Assembly (NCBI GenBank): GCA_028819295.1
Contig: JAPPMA010000058.1
Coordinates: 1,172-59,478 of the forward strand
Direction of reading: 5' to 3'
Length of the DNA stretch: 58,307 bases
Origin: a bacterium
GTDB lineage: Bacteria > Actinomycetota > Acidimicrobiia > Acidimicrobiales > Bin134
Made by a program: the position numbers and the translations under genes. Shown here piece after piece: positions 32,603 to 39,805 of this stretch; within the stretch, counting starts at the first letter, position 1, and each line of letters starts with the position of its first letter. The notes below the pieces were generated by a model. It saw only the letters and a list, made by a program, of their open reading frames with translations. It did not search any database and was not told where the DNA came from.

Positions 32603-32672
32603 ATGTGCAGCCCGAAATGCTGGAGACCGAGCGATGAACGTGCAGCCCGAAATGCTGGAGACCGAGCGATGA
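32598..32672 (+). repeat. Tandem 35-bp repeat with two chained micro-ORFs between aroB and aroQ
   Basis: Two copies of a 35-bp unit (32598-32632, 32633-32667; one base differs) fill the gap. Each copy encodes the same 12-residue peptide, MNVQPEMLETER: ORF 1 is 32599-32637 and ORF 2 is 32634-32672. The aroB stop overlaps ORF 1's ATG, ORF 1's stop overlaps ORF 2's ATG, and ORF 2's stop overlaps the aroQ ATG, each time as ATGA. CTGGAG precedes each following ATG as a ribosome-binding site. Ribosomes could therefore pass from aroB to aroQ by three termination-reinitiation steps. Confidence 0.85.
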
Positions 32673-33106
32673 GCCAGACCATCCTTTTGTTGTCGGGGCC
32701 CAACCTCAACCTGCTGGGCGACCGTGAGCCCGACGTGTACGGCACCGACACCCTCGACGACCATGTGGCCAACGCGGCCGCATCCGCCGAGCGCCACGGC
32801 CTCTCTGTCGAGCACCATCAGTCCAACGACGAGGCCACTCTCATCGGCCACATCCACCAGGCCCGCCGCCGGTGCGCGGCCGTCATCATCAACCCCGGGG
32901 CGTTCACCCACTACTCCTGGGCCATCCACGACGCCCTGGCCGCCTTCGAGGGCCCGGTGGTGGAGCTGCACCTTTCCAACCCCAACGCCCGCGAGCCCTG
33001 GCGCCACACCTCGGTGGTCAGCCCGGTGGCCACCGGCACCATCGTGGGCTTCGGCGGCCACGGCTACGAGCTGGCCGTGGAAGCGGTGGCCCGACTGCTG
33101 GCGTGA
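32669..33106 (+). CDS. aroQ: Type II 3-dehydroquinate dehydratase
   Basis: AroQ dehydrates 3-dehydroquinate to 3-dehydroshikimate. The 145-residue protein has the type II hallmark LLLSGPNLNLLGDREPDVYG (with the catalytic Tyr), HQSNDEATLIGHIHQA, IINPGAFTHYSWAIHDALAA and VELHLSNPNAREPWRHTSVV. The ATG at 32669 overlaps the second micro-ORF stop. The last 43 bp overlap the 3' end of the convergent Etf gene. Confidence 0.95.
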   Translation: MSQTILLLSGPNLNLLGDREPDVYGTDTLDDHVANAAASAERHGLSVEHHQSNDEATLIGHIHQARRRCAAVIINPGAFTHYSWAIHDALAAFEGPVVELHLSNPNAREPWRHTSVVSPVATGTIVGFGGHGYELAVEAVARLLA

Positions 33107-34926
33107 GCGATTTCAGGGATGAGGGCTTCGAACACCTCGGCCCAGTCGCCGACGAAGCCGATGTCGGTGATTTCCCACAGAGGGGCTTCGGGGTCGGGAT
33201 TGATGCCCACGACCGTTCCGGCGTTGCGGACTCCAACGGTGTGGTTGAACTTCCCGCTCATGCCGATGGCGAAATACAGCCGAGGGCTGATGCTGTGGCC
33301 GGTGATGCCCACCTGTCGGGCCCGGGGCATCCAGCCGTGGTCGGTCACCTTGCGGGTGGCGCACAGGGCGGCGCCGATAGCCGCCCGGTGCTTCTCAAGC
33401 TTAGGGTAGTCGGCGGGGTCCACCCCCTGGCCGACGCCGATAACCACTGAGGCATTGGCCAGCTCGTCGCTGTCGTCGGCCCGGCGGCGCCCGATGACTT
33501 CGAGGCGGCTCCGGCCCGGCGAGGCCAGCGACAATCGGCGGGCAGGCGGGCGTTGGGGATTGGGCCGGGGGAGGGGCAGCACGCCGGGGCGCACCGTGGC
33601 CATCTGCACCGGCGATGAGCAAGCGATCTCGGCCACCAGCCATCCCCCGAAGGCCGGTTTCATGGCGATCAGCTTCCCGGGGTCGCCCACCTTCAGCCCC
33701 ACGGCGTCGCCGGTGAGCCCCGCGTCCAGCGACGCGGCCATCCGGGAGGCCACCTCACGGCCCCAGGCGGTGCCCGGCGCCAGAACGGCCCACGGCTGGG
33801 CCTGGTTGCACCAGGCCGACATGGCCGACGCCAGATCCTCCTCGACTGGGGGCCTTCCGTTGCCGCTGGCGCTGATGTCGATCTGCTCGTCGGCCCCCCA
33901 CGGGCCCAATTCCCCGCCGGGACCGTCGAGGCCGTAACCGAGGGCGGCCACCCATCCACCGATCTGGGCGGCCAGATCGGCCGCGGCCCCCAGGAGCTCT
34001 CGGCTCACCCGCTCTCGGCCCGGCTCCACCAACACGGCAATGGCCGGGGGGTCGAAAGCAGCCTCGGTGCAGTCGGGAACCATGGCCGGGTCGGCCACGG
34101 CGCCGGTGGCCAGCGCACCTTGCTCAGCCAAGATCGCCACCGCTTGGTTGACCTGCTCGTTGAGCGTGCCGGTCATCATCAGGCGGCGACGCTCCACGTC
34201 GATCATCTGCACCTCGCCGACCGAGGTGGGGCTGGCCTCCTGGCCCCACGGGCCGGGACCCAACTCAGCCGCGCCCACCGTTTGTATCCTCGAGCCGTCG
34301 GCGGTCGCCCACGCCGCGGGGTCCTTGATCTTGCACGGGTCGCACAGCCGCTCGGCGCACGACACCACCGCGGGCAGCTCCACGGCCACGTCCACCCACT
34401 CGTCGTCGTGCTCTAGTCGCAGCTCGAGGCGGTCGCCGCGAAGGGAGAAATGGCGGACGCCGGTGGCAAACGGCAAACCCAGCAGCTCAGCAAGCTGCGG
34501 CGGCACCTGGCCGGTGTCGGCGTCCACCGAGTTGCGCCCCATCATCACCAGGTCGAACGGCCCGAACCGCTCCAGGGCGGCGGCCAGCGCCTTGGCGGTG
34601 GCCCAGGTGTCGGATCCGGCGAACTCCGGGCCGCAGATGTGGATGCCGCCGTCAACCCCGAACAAGAGGGCCTCCCGGCACACGTTCTCGGCCGACGGCG
34701 GCCCCAGGGTACACACGGTGACCGTGCCCCCGCTGGCCCGGGCCACCTCGGTGCCCTTGGCCACCGCCCGGCGGCAGTAGTCGTTCATGTGCATGTCGAT
34801 GCCGTCGCGCACCATGCGGCCGTCGGGTCCCAGCACCATGTCCTCGAACACCGGGATCTGCTTGGCCAAGACCGCTACCCGCAGGGGACGGTTTGGCGCG
34901 ATCTCATCAGAGGGGGGGTCGAACAT
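33064..34926 (-). CDS. Fused electron transfer flavoprotein EtfB-EtfA
   Basis: Etf passes electrons from flavin dehydrogenases to the quinone pool. Here both subunits lie in one 620-residue chain. The N-terminal EtfB part has LRVAVLAKQIPVFEDM, MHMNDYCRRAVAKG and DADTGQVPPQLAELLGLPFA. The C-terminal EtfA part has the FAD site VTDHGWMPRARQVGITGHSI, SPRLYFAIGMSGKFNHTVG and INPDPEAPLWEITDIGFVGD. The ATG at 34926 follows a TAGCCT box by 8 nt; GTG 34932 is an alternative. Its tail overlaps aroQ on the other strand. It interrupts the usual aroQ-pepQ adjacency, so it may be an insertion. Subunit fusions are known elsewhere, mainly in archaea. Confidence 0.88.
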   Translation of the reverse strand: MFDPPSDEIAPNRPLRVAVLAKQIPVFEDMVLGPDGRMVRDGIDMHMNDYCRRAVAKGTEVARASGGTVTVCTLGPPSAENVCREALLFGVDGGIHICGPEFAGSDTWATAKALAAALERFGPFDLVMMGRNSVDADTGQVPPQLAELLGLPFATGVRHFSLRGDRLELRLEHDDEWVDVAVELPAVVSCAERLCDPCKIKDPAAWATADGSRIQTVGAAELGPGPWGQEASPTSVGEVQMIDVERRRLMMTGTLNEQVNQAVAILAEQGALATGAVADPAMVPDCTEAAFDPPAIAVLVEPGRERVSRELLGAAADLAAQIGGWVAALGYGLDGPGGELGPWGADEQIDISASGNGRPPVEEDLASAMSAWCNQAQPWAVLAPGTAWGREVASRMAASLDAGLTGDAVGLKVGDPGKLIAMKPAFGGWLVAEIACSSPVQMATVRPGVLPLPRPNPQRPPARRLSLASPGRSRLEVIGRRRADDSDELANASVVIGVGQGVDPADYPKLEKHRAAIGAALCATRKVTDHGWMPRARQVGITGHSISPRLYFAIGMSGKFNHTVGVRNAGTVVGINPDPEAPLWEITDIGFVGDWAEVFEALIPEIAHASSRATASTASS

Positions 34927-34934
34927 CTGCACCG

Positions 34935-34940
34935 AGGCTA
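34935..34940 (-). promoter_or_regulatory. -10 box TAGCCT of the Etf fusion gene
   Basis: Read on the minus strand, TAGCCT ends 8 nt before ATG 34926. On the other strand a TATGAT at 35024-35029 may drive pepQ, making 34927-35098 a divergent promoter region. Confidence 0.45.
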
Positions 34941-35098
34941 CCGAGCAAGGTCGCCGGTTTACCTGTCATCCAGCGCGAACCGATTGGGACACAACCTGTT
35001 CGGGGCTCACCCCAGGGGCCAAGTTATGATGCACTCACCGAGAATGAAGAGCCGCATGTATCAATACCTCGTAACTGTCCTGCTCGATTGCCGATGGG

Positions 35099-36214
35099 AT
35101 GGCTGAGGCCAACGCGGTCCGAGGCCTCGTCCCCATGGATGTGGCGGGGCGGGCTGATCGGGTTCGGGCTGCGGCCGCCGAGGCAAACTGCGATGCCCTG
35201 CTGGTGACCAACCTGGTCAACGTGCGCTACCTCACCGGGTTCACCGGCTCAGCCGGGCTGGTCTGGCTGGGGCCCGACAAACTGCTTCTGGTCACCGACC
35301 GGCGCTATGGCGAACAATCGGAGGCTGAGACCGGCCAAGCCGGCGTCGACGTGCGCATCGAGATAACCAACGACGCCCCCGAGGAGATTCTGACCGGAGC
35401 AGCCGCCGGGGTGAGCCGCATCGGCCTGGAGGCGGCGTCGGTGAGCTGGGCTGACCAGCGCCAGTACGCCGAGTGGTTCGACGCCGCCGAACTCGTGGCG
35501 ACCTCCGGTGTCGTGGAGCGATGCCGCCAGATCAAAGACGACGGCGAGATCGACCGCATGGCCAGGGCCGCGGCCATCGCCGATGCCGCGCTGGCCGAGG
35601 TGTGCCCCCTTTTGGCCAACGGCCCCACCGAGAAGGAGGTGGCATTGGCATTGGACACCGCTTTTCGCCGCATGGGGGCCGAAAAAAGCGCCTTCACCAC
35701 CATCGTGGCTGCGGGACCGAATGCCGCTCTGCCTCACATCAGGCCCACCGACCGCCCCATTGCGTCGGGCGAGTTGGTGATCGTGGACATGGGCGCGGTG
35801 GTGGACGGCTACCGCTCCGACATGACCCGCACCATGGCCGTGGGCGAGCCCGATCCCGAGGCCCGAAAGGTGTTCGACACCGTTCGGGACGCCCAGCGGC
35901 TCGGCGTGGCCCAGGCAACCGCAGGAACCCCCATAGCCGAGGTGGACAAGGCCTGCCGCGACCGCATCGCCGCTGACGGCTGGGCCGAAGCATTCGTCCA
36001 CGGCACCGGCCACGGCGTCGGGCTCGACATCCACGAGCAGCCCTGGGTGCGGGCCACCGCCGACGATGCCCTCCAAACCGGCCATGTCATCACCGTGGAG
36101 CCCGGCGTCTACCTCCCCGGCTTCTGCGGGGCACGCGTGGAAGACACCGTGCTGGTGTCCGACAACGGCCCCCGACGGCTGACCCGCTCGCCCAAAGATT
36201 TGTTGGTGGGCTGA
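35099..36214 (+). CDS. pepQ: Xaa-Pro peptidase (M24B family)
   Basis: This metallopeptidase cleaves Xaa-Pro bonds during peptide turnover. The 371-residue protein has a creatinase-like N-domain (ANCDALLVTNLVNVRYLTGF, LLLVTDRRYGEQ) and the pita-bread catalytic domain with the five metal ligands. These lie in VIVDMGAVVDGYRSDMTRTM (two Asp), GTGHGVGLDIHEQPW (His), VITVEPGVYLPG (Glu) and ARVEDTVLV (Glu). Its place after aroQ matches the actinobacterial aroQ-pepQ-efp cluster, but efp does not follow here. The stop overlaps the next ATG (TGATG). Confidence 0.93.
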   Translation: MAEANAVRGLVPMDVAGRADRVRAAAAEANCDALLVTNLVNVRYLTGFTGSAGLVWLGPDKLLLVTDRRYGEQSEAETGQAGVDVRIEITNDAPEEILTGAAAGVSRIGLEAASVSWADQRQYAEWFDAAELVATSGVVERCRQIKDDGEIDRMARAAAIADAALAEVCPLLANGPTEKEVALALDTAFRRMGAEKSAFTTIVAAGPNAALPHIRPTDRPIASGELVIVDMGAVVDGYRSDMTRTMAVGEPDPEARKVFDTVRDAQRLGVAQATAGTPIAEVDKACRDRIAADGWAEAFVHGTGHGVGLDIHEQPWVRATADDALQTGHVITVEPGVYLPGFCGARVEDTVLVSDNGPRRLTRSPKDLLVG

Positions 36215-36696
36215 TGGCCCTCGACAAGCGGCACATCAGGTTCGAGCGGCTAGACCTCGACGAGGTTGTCCACGAGATGCTGACCCTGGCCGCTCGGGGC
36301 GACGGCAAGGGGTGGATGAACGTGCAGCCGGTGGTGGCCGACGAGGATCGTCCCCCCGAGTCGGCCGTGTTCAAGCTGTTCACCGCGAAGGGGCCGGCCA
36401 TCCCGCTGGGCACCTGGGTACCGGGCCACCGCTACCGCGACAAGTGGCAGCCCGCCTCGGTGGGGTTGCAGCACGCCGGCGGGCGGCACGCCTCCAAGCT
36501 GCTGGCCGAGCGGGGGGTCACCGAGCCCGACGGGTGGAACCGGCGCCAAGACCACATCAAGCGGGGCCTGGTCTACGAGCTGCCCGAGGGCCAGGATCCG
36601 AGAGTGGCCGTGGAGTTCCTGGTGGACGCCATGGCCCAGCTTGTGGCGTTCCCGCTCAGCGGGCGCTGGCTGGCCATCGTCTTGACCCAGCGCTAG
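36214..36696 (+). CDS. Conserved-looking protein of unknown function
   Basis: A 160-residue protein beginning MALDKRHIRFERLDLDEVVH, with no signal or membrane segment. It contains aromatic and basic stretches (GTWVPGHRYRDKWQPASVGL and WNRRQDHIKRGLVYELPEGQ) and ends in a helical, hydrophobic segment (LVDAMAQLVAFPLSGRWLAI). I do not recognise a family. Its ATG overlaps the pepQ stop, so it is the last gene of that operon. It takes the place where efp would be expected. After it, the core synteny ends. Confidence 0.8.
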   Translation: MALDKRHIRFERLDLDEVVHEMLTLAARGDGKGWMNVQPVVADEDRPPESAVFKLFTAKGPAIPLGTWVPGHRYRDKWQPASVGLQHAGGRHASKLLAERGVTEPDGWNRRQDHIKRGLVYELPEGQDPRVAVEFLVDAMAQLVAFPLSGRWLAIVLTQR

Positions 36697-36753
36697 CTGC
36701 GGGCCTCCGCAGCACCCTCCTTGCCAATATATTTCAGTTGATAAGAAGTCTTA

Positions 36754-36782
36754 TTGATGAAAAAAGTGTCTGCCCGTATAAT
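36754..36782 (+). promoter_or_regulatory. Near-perfect sigma-70 promoter before a structured RNA
   Basis: TTGATG (36754-36759), a 17-bp spacer and a perfect TATAAT (36777-36782) lie in an AT-rich stretch (36724-36784). Transcription should begin near 36789, exactly where a 14-bp hairpin starts. Unlike most promoters in the window, no start codon follows at once, which suggests a stable RNA product. Confidence 0.8.
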
Positions 36783-36788
36783 ATCAAG

Positions 36789-36928
36789 AGCCGCACCGGG
36801 CCTCGTGCACAGGCCCGGTGCGGCCCCAGGAGAAAGCGATGCTCTCTCCTGAAGGGGCTGCCCGGTTGGTCGGGGCGGTCCGAGACTTGACACCTCACCG
36901 CGGGGGTTCGATCCCCCCCAGCTCCACC
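36789..36928 (+). ncRNA. Structured RNA candidate with a tRNA-like 3' end
   Basis: Three elements follow the strong promoter. Hairpin 1 is a perfect 14-bp inverted repeat (36790-36803 with 36811-36824). Hairpin 2 is CAGGAGA with TCTCCTG (36827-36833, 36845-36851). The tRNA-like part is a 7-bp acceptor stem (GGGGCTG 36854-36860 with CAGCTCC 36919-36925, including G3-U70 as in tRNA-Ala and tmRNA). It has a perfect T arm (GGGGG, TTCGATC, CCCCC at 36902-36918) and a tail ACCG instead of ACCA. The 41 nt between lack a sound anticodon arm, positions 8-9 are doubtful, and no tmRNA tag frame lies inside. It could be a novel RNA, a degenerate tRNA-Ala, or a tmRNA-end relic of an integration site. Confidence 0.55.
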
Positions 36929-37001
36929 GAGGGCATCATACCGACACCATTCGCAGACAACAACAACCTTCCAGTCGAAACCGGCGCCGACTAGGCGGGC
37001 C

Positions 37002-38264
37002 CTAGTAGCTGTCAGGGTCGGCGACTACGGAGTCGGGGACGGGGTGGCGGAAGAGGTCGCTGGCGTTGGCCCAGCAGATGCGGGCCACTTCGTCGGCGGG
37101 GATGCCGCTGAGCTGTTGGCGGAGCAGCTCCTGGGTGTTGGGCCAGGTGGAGTCGGCGTGGGGGTAGTCGGATTCCACCATCAGGTTCTCCAGGCCGATG
37201 TAGTGGCGGTGGTCGAAGGCCGAGGGGTCGTCGATGGCGCAGAACCAGAAGTTGCGGCGCAGGGTGTCGGCGGGGGAGAGCTCCACATCGTTCCAAGTGC
37301 CGTACATGGAGTCGTACTTGCGGACATGCTCGAGGCGGTCCAACAGTCCGGCCACCCAGCCCAGGCCGCCCTCGCTGAGGGCGATCTTGATGTTGGGGAA
37401 TCGCACCGGGATCTTGGAGTAGAGCCAATCCACTGCGGCGAACATGGCGTAGCCGAAGAACAGCACCCCCACGGTGTCGGAGGGGGCGTCGGGGGAGGTG
37501 GCCGGCGAGGCGCCCGATGAGCCCACGTGCAGGCACACCACCGTCTCGGTCTCCTCGCAGGCGGCCATGATCGGATCCCAGTGGCACGAGTGCAGCGAGG
37601 GGAATCCCAAAGAGTGGGGGGCCTCCGAGAAGCTGATGGCCCGATAGCCCCGCTCGGCGTTGCGGTACACCTCGGCCGCGCCCACCTCGGGGTCGAGGAA
37701 GTAGGTGATCTGGCACGGGATCATGCGGTCGGGATAGGCCCCCGACCACTCCTCGATGTTCCAGTCGTTCCAAGCCCGCACCGCGGCCAGGGCCAGGTGG
37801 GGATCATCGGTGAGCTGCTGTAGCCGCTGGCCGCAGAAGCCGGGGAGGAACGACGGGAAGCACAGCGAGGCGTACACCCCGTTGAGGTCCATGTCGGCGA
37901 TGCGGGCGTCGATGTCCCATGAGCCCCGGCGCATGTCCACGAAGCGGGCGGGCTCGAAGCTGTACTCGCTCACCGGGCGGCCTGCCACCGCATTGAACCC
38001 CACGTTGGGCAGCGAGTGCCCGGCATACAGCCAGGTCTCCGACCCGTCGTCGAGGGTGGCCACCCGGGGGGCGTCGTCGGCGTACTTGGCCGGGAACCGG
38101 TGGGCAAAGGCCTCGGGGGGCTCCACAATGTGGTCGTCCACCGAGATCATCGGCGTCCACCGGGCAGCCCGCTCGGGCTCGGGCAGAAACGTCACCTGGC
38201 CCTTCTCGTGCTGGGTGAAGGAGGTGTCGGCGGTGAGGTCGTCAAGCGAGATGGCCATGCCCAA
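37002..38264 (-). CDS. Amidohydrolase-2 family metal-dependent hydrolase
   Basis: A 420-residue TIM-barrel hydrolase of the ACMSD-like amidohydrolase-2 group (COG2159 type). Visible motifs are MISVDDHIVEPPEAFAHRF (an H/D variant of the first metal motif), ARIADMDLNGVYASLCFPSF, VVCLHVGSSGASP, IKIALSEGGLGWVAGLLDRL and the late LMVESDYPHADSTWPNTQEL with the catalytic Asp/His. The substrate cannot be read from sequence. An ATG at 38258 is an equal start candidate. It is the third gene of a minus-strand set with two unknown proteins, 12 bp behind the second. Confidence 0.88.
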   Translation of the reverse strand: MGMAISLDDLTADTSFTQHEKGQVTFLPEPERAARWTPMISVDDHIVEPPEAFAHRFPAKYADDAPRVATLDDGSETWLYAGHSLPNVGFNAVAGRPVSEYSFEPARFVDMRRGSWDIDARIADMDLNGVYASLCFPSFLPGFCGQRLQQLTDDPHLALAAVRAWNDWNIEEWSGAYPDRMIPCQITYFLDPEVGAAEVYRNAERGYRAISFSEAPHSLGFPSLHSCHWDPIMAACEETETVVCLHVGSSGASPATSPDAPSDTVGVLFFGYAMFAAVDWLYSKIPVRFPNIKIALSEGGLGWVAGLLDRLEHVRKYDSMYGTWNDVELSPADTLRRNFWFCAIDDPSAFDHRHYIGLENLMVESDYPHADSTWPNTQELLRQQLSGIPADEVARICWANASDLFRHPVPDSVVADPDSY

Positions 38265-38276
38265 GATTGCCCCGAA

Positions 38277-38747
38277 TCAGCCAGGCGGGGCCACCGAGAG
38301 GTGTACCTGGAGGTCGGTGAAGCTGGGGGCGCCGAGGCCGTCGCTGCAATGCAGGGCCAAGTGTTGCTCGCTTGGCTCCACGACCATGCCGGCATTGCCC
38401 AGCCAGGCCGACTCGACCCCGCCCAGGTCCCAGGCGTTCCACACCTCCAGCCGCCGGGCCCGGGCCCCGCGCACGGTCAGCTCCACCACGGTCGGGCTGG
38501 TGTCGGACCACAGCGAGATGATCTCTGAAACAGCCTCGTCCGCCTCCAACTGGCCGCCCTCTGCGGCCAGCTTCAGGGCTTGGCGGCGGTCGGGTCGGGC
38601 CGCGATGCGCTCCACCCGCACCCGGGTGCCCTCCGATACCGCCAGCCGCAGCAGCGGCCTCACCTCGCGGCCATCGTGCATAACGCTCTCAGCCCCATCG
38701 GCAAACCAGTCGCTGAGCGTGGACGGCTGTGCCGCTTCGCCCCTCAT
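38277..38747 (-). CDS. Protein of unknown function in the amidohydrolase operon
   Basis: The 156-residue product starts MRGEAAQPSTLSDWFADGAE and has no membrane segment. It is rich in beta-like segments (TVVELTVRGARARRLEVWNA, FTDLQVHLSVAPPG). I do not recognise a family. The ATG overlaps the stop of the upstream membrane-protein gene (ATGA), and the amidohydrolase follows after 12 bp, so the three are probably one operon. Confidence 0.75.
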   Translation of the reverse strand: MRGEAAQPSTLSDWFADGAESVMHDGREVRPLLRLAVSEGTRVRVERIAARPDRRQALKLAAEGGQLEADEAVSEIISLWSDTSPTVVELTVRGARARRLEVWNAWDLGGVESAWLGNAGMVVEPSEQHLALHCSDGLGAPSFTDLQVHLSVAPPG

Positions 38748-39277
38748 GGCCGGGCGTAGGGGTCGAGGCCCTGATCGCCCCAGGTGGGGCTGGGCTTTCG
38801 GCCGGTGGTCCAGCAGCGGCGCAGCATGGGCTCGGGCAGTTGCAGCTCTTCGATGGCGCTGGTGCGGGGGTTGAAGCGCTGGGGGGCCTGGCCGATGGCC
38901 ATAAGCGACTGGTTGGCCTCGCCGAACAACACCGAGGCCCTATGCTCCGACAGGTTCTTCCAGTAGCGGCGGCGCACCGCGGTGATCGACGGCGGGGTGC
39001 CCCGAGGGGTGAGTTTGAAGATGGAGTCGCCGGCCTGCCACGGTCCCGGCGCCGCGGCCGGTTGGGGCTGGGCCAGGGCAGCCGGTTCGATAGCGAATGG
39101 GGCGTCGGGGGGCTCTGCCGACATCGGGGCATCTACCGCCAGCCATGCCGGCGTGCCGGTGGTGCGGGGGCGGAACGAGCGGCGTATGGGCTTGCCCATC
39201 CAGTCCAAGATGATGGCCAAAGTGGCCAGCGCCAGCATGATCAGCACAAACACGAAGAAGGCGGCAACCGTGGACAT
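38744..39277 (-). CDS. Single-span membrane protein of unknown function
   Basis: The 177-residue form starts MSTVAAFFVFVLIMLALATL, one N-terminal membrane helix, followed by a basic segment (GKPIRRSFRPR), a Pro/Ala-rich linker and a C-terminal region with RRRYWKNLSEHRASVLFGEA. An upstream Met at 39310 is possible, but 39277 places the helix at the N-terminus. First gene of the operon ending in the amidohydrolase; translation of the second gene is coupled. No known family is evident. Confidence 0.75.
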   Translation of the reverse strand: MSTVAAFFVFVLIMLALATLAIILDWMGKPIRRSFRPRTTGTPAWLAVDAPMSAEPPDAPFAIEPAALAQPQPAAAPGPWQAGDSIFKLTPRGTPPSITAVRRRYWKNLSEHRASVLFGEANQSLMAIGQAPQRFNPRTSAIEELQLPEPMLRRCWTTGRKPSPTWGDQGLDPYARP

Positions 39278-39393
39278 AGGCAGTGCGAGCAATTCTACGC
39301 TCAGCAGCATTGGAATCGGGGGGTCGCAATGCCCGGCAGCAAGTAAAGCGGGCCAACTTGAAATATATGTAAATATATTTGCATATATTATAG

Positions 39394-39422
39394 TTGCGTT
39401 GAGTGATTCGCTGCGCTAGGGT
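39394..39422 (+). promoter_or_regulatory. Promoter of a coiled-coil protein gene, next to an AT-rich patch
   Basis: TTGCGT (39394-39399) and TAGGGT (39417-39422) are 17 bp apart. GTG 39428 and ATG 39431 begin 5 and 8 nt after the -10 box. An unusually AT-rich tract (39357-39392) with repeated ATATAT lies just upstream and could act as an UP element. Confidence 0.55.
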
Positions 39423-39427
39423 AAGCG

Positions 39428-39793
39428 GTGATGGAGGCGATGACCGTCACACTCGCAGACCTGTGGCCAATTATGGCCACGGCGGTCGGGGCAATGATGG
39501 CGCTCGTCGTTGCGGTCATGCGGTTCCAACACAGCAGCCTTTCTGCGCTGAGCGATCGGATCGACAAGTCAGGCCGGGAGAGCCGGGAGCTAATCGAAAG
39601 CTCCAGCCGGGAGAGCCGGGAGCTAATCGAAAGCTCCAGCCGGGAGAGCCGGGGGCTAATCGAAAAGGCCCACACAGAGCTGTCAGGCGGCCTCGCGGAC
39701 GTGCGGGAGCGTCTGGCCTATATCGAGGGCTACTTGAAGCCCCCGCCGTCGATTTCGCCCCCGCCGGAAGACGACGACGCCGAAGCAGCCTGA
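39428..39793 (+). CDS. Membrane-anchored coiled-coil protein with 33-bp internal repeats
   Basis: A 121-residue protein: an N-terminal membrane helix (LWPIMATAVGAMMALVVAVM), then a coiled coil containing three 11-residue units, two identical (RESRELIESSS) and one diverged. The units are encoded by almost identical 33-bp repeats (39575-39673). It ends with DVRERLAYIEGYLKPPP and an acidic Pro-rich tail closing DDDAEAA. The design matches the proteins at 48551 and 56639. Its function is unknown; such hendecad repeats form long left-handed or straight coils. Initiation is at GTG 39428 or ATG 39431 after the -10 box. Confidence 0.8.
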   Translation: MMEAMTVTLADLWPIMATAVGAMMALVVAVMRFQHSSLSALSDRIDKSGRESRELIESSSRESRELIESSSRESRGLIEKAHTELSGGLADVRERLAYIEGYLKPPPSISPPPEDDDAEAA

Positions 39794-39805
39794 CGGCTAG
39801 CGGCC

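Larger units (their letters stand above)
36697..37001. other. 305-bp gap without a protein gene
   Basis: Holds the AT-rich promoter and the structured RNA described separately. After the RNA, about 70 bp (36929-37001) show nothing I can assign. A short open frame there (36952-36993, ADNNNLPVETGAD) superficially resembles a tmRNA tag start but lacks the usual hydrophobic Ala-Ala ending. Confidence 0.6.

Noticed and set aside
32599..32672. Real peptide hormones or toxins in the micro-ORFs
   Set aside because: The identical 12-residue peptides are explained by the tandem duplication and have no toxin-like or signal features; they are kept as possible translational couplers only.
36854..36993. 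A complete tmRNA (ssrA) gene
   Set aside because: The acceptor stem and T arm fit, but only 72 nt separate the stem ends. No resume codon or tag ending in Ala-Ala lies between them, and the permuted order does not fit because no GGGGCTG follows the 3' strand.
39575..39673. CRISPR-like repeat array
   Set aside because: The 33-bp repeats are contiguous, in frame and encode a hendecad coiled coil; there are no spacers. The same holds for 56780-56965.
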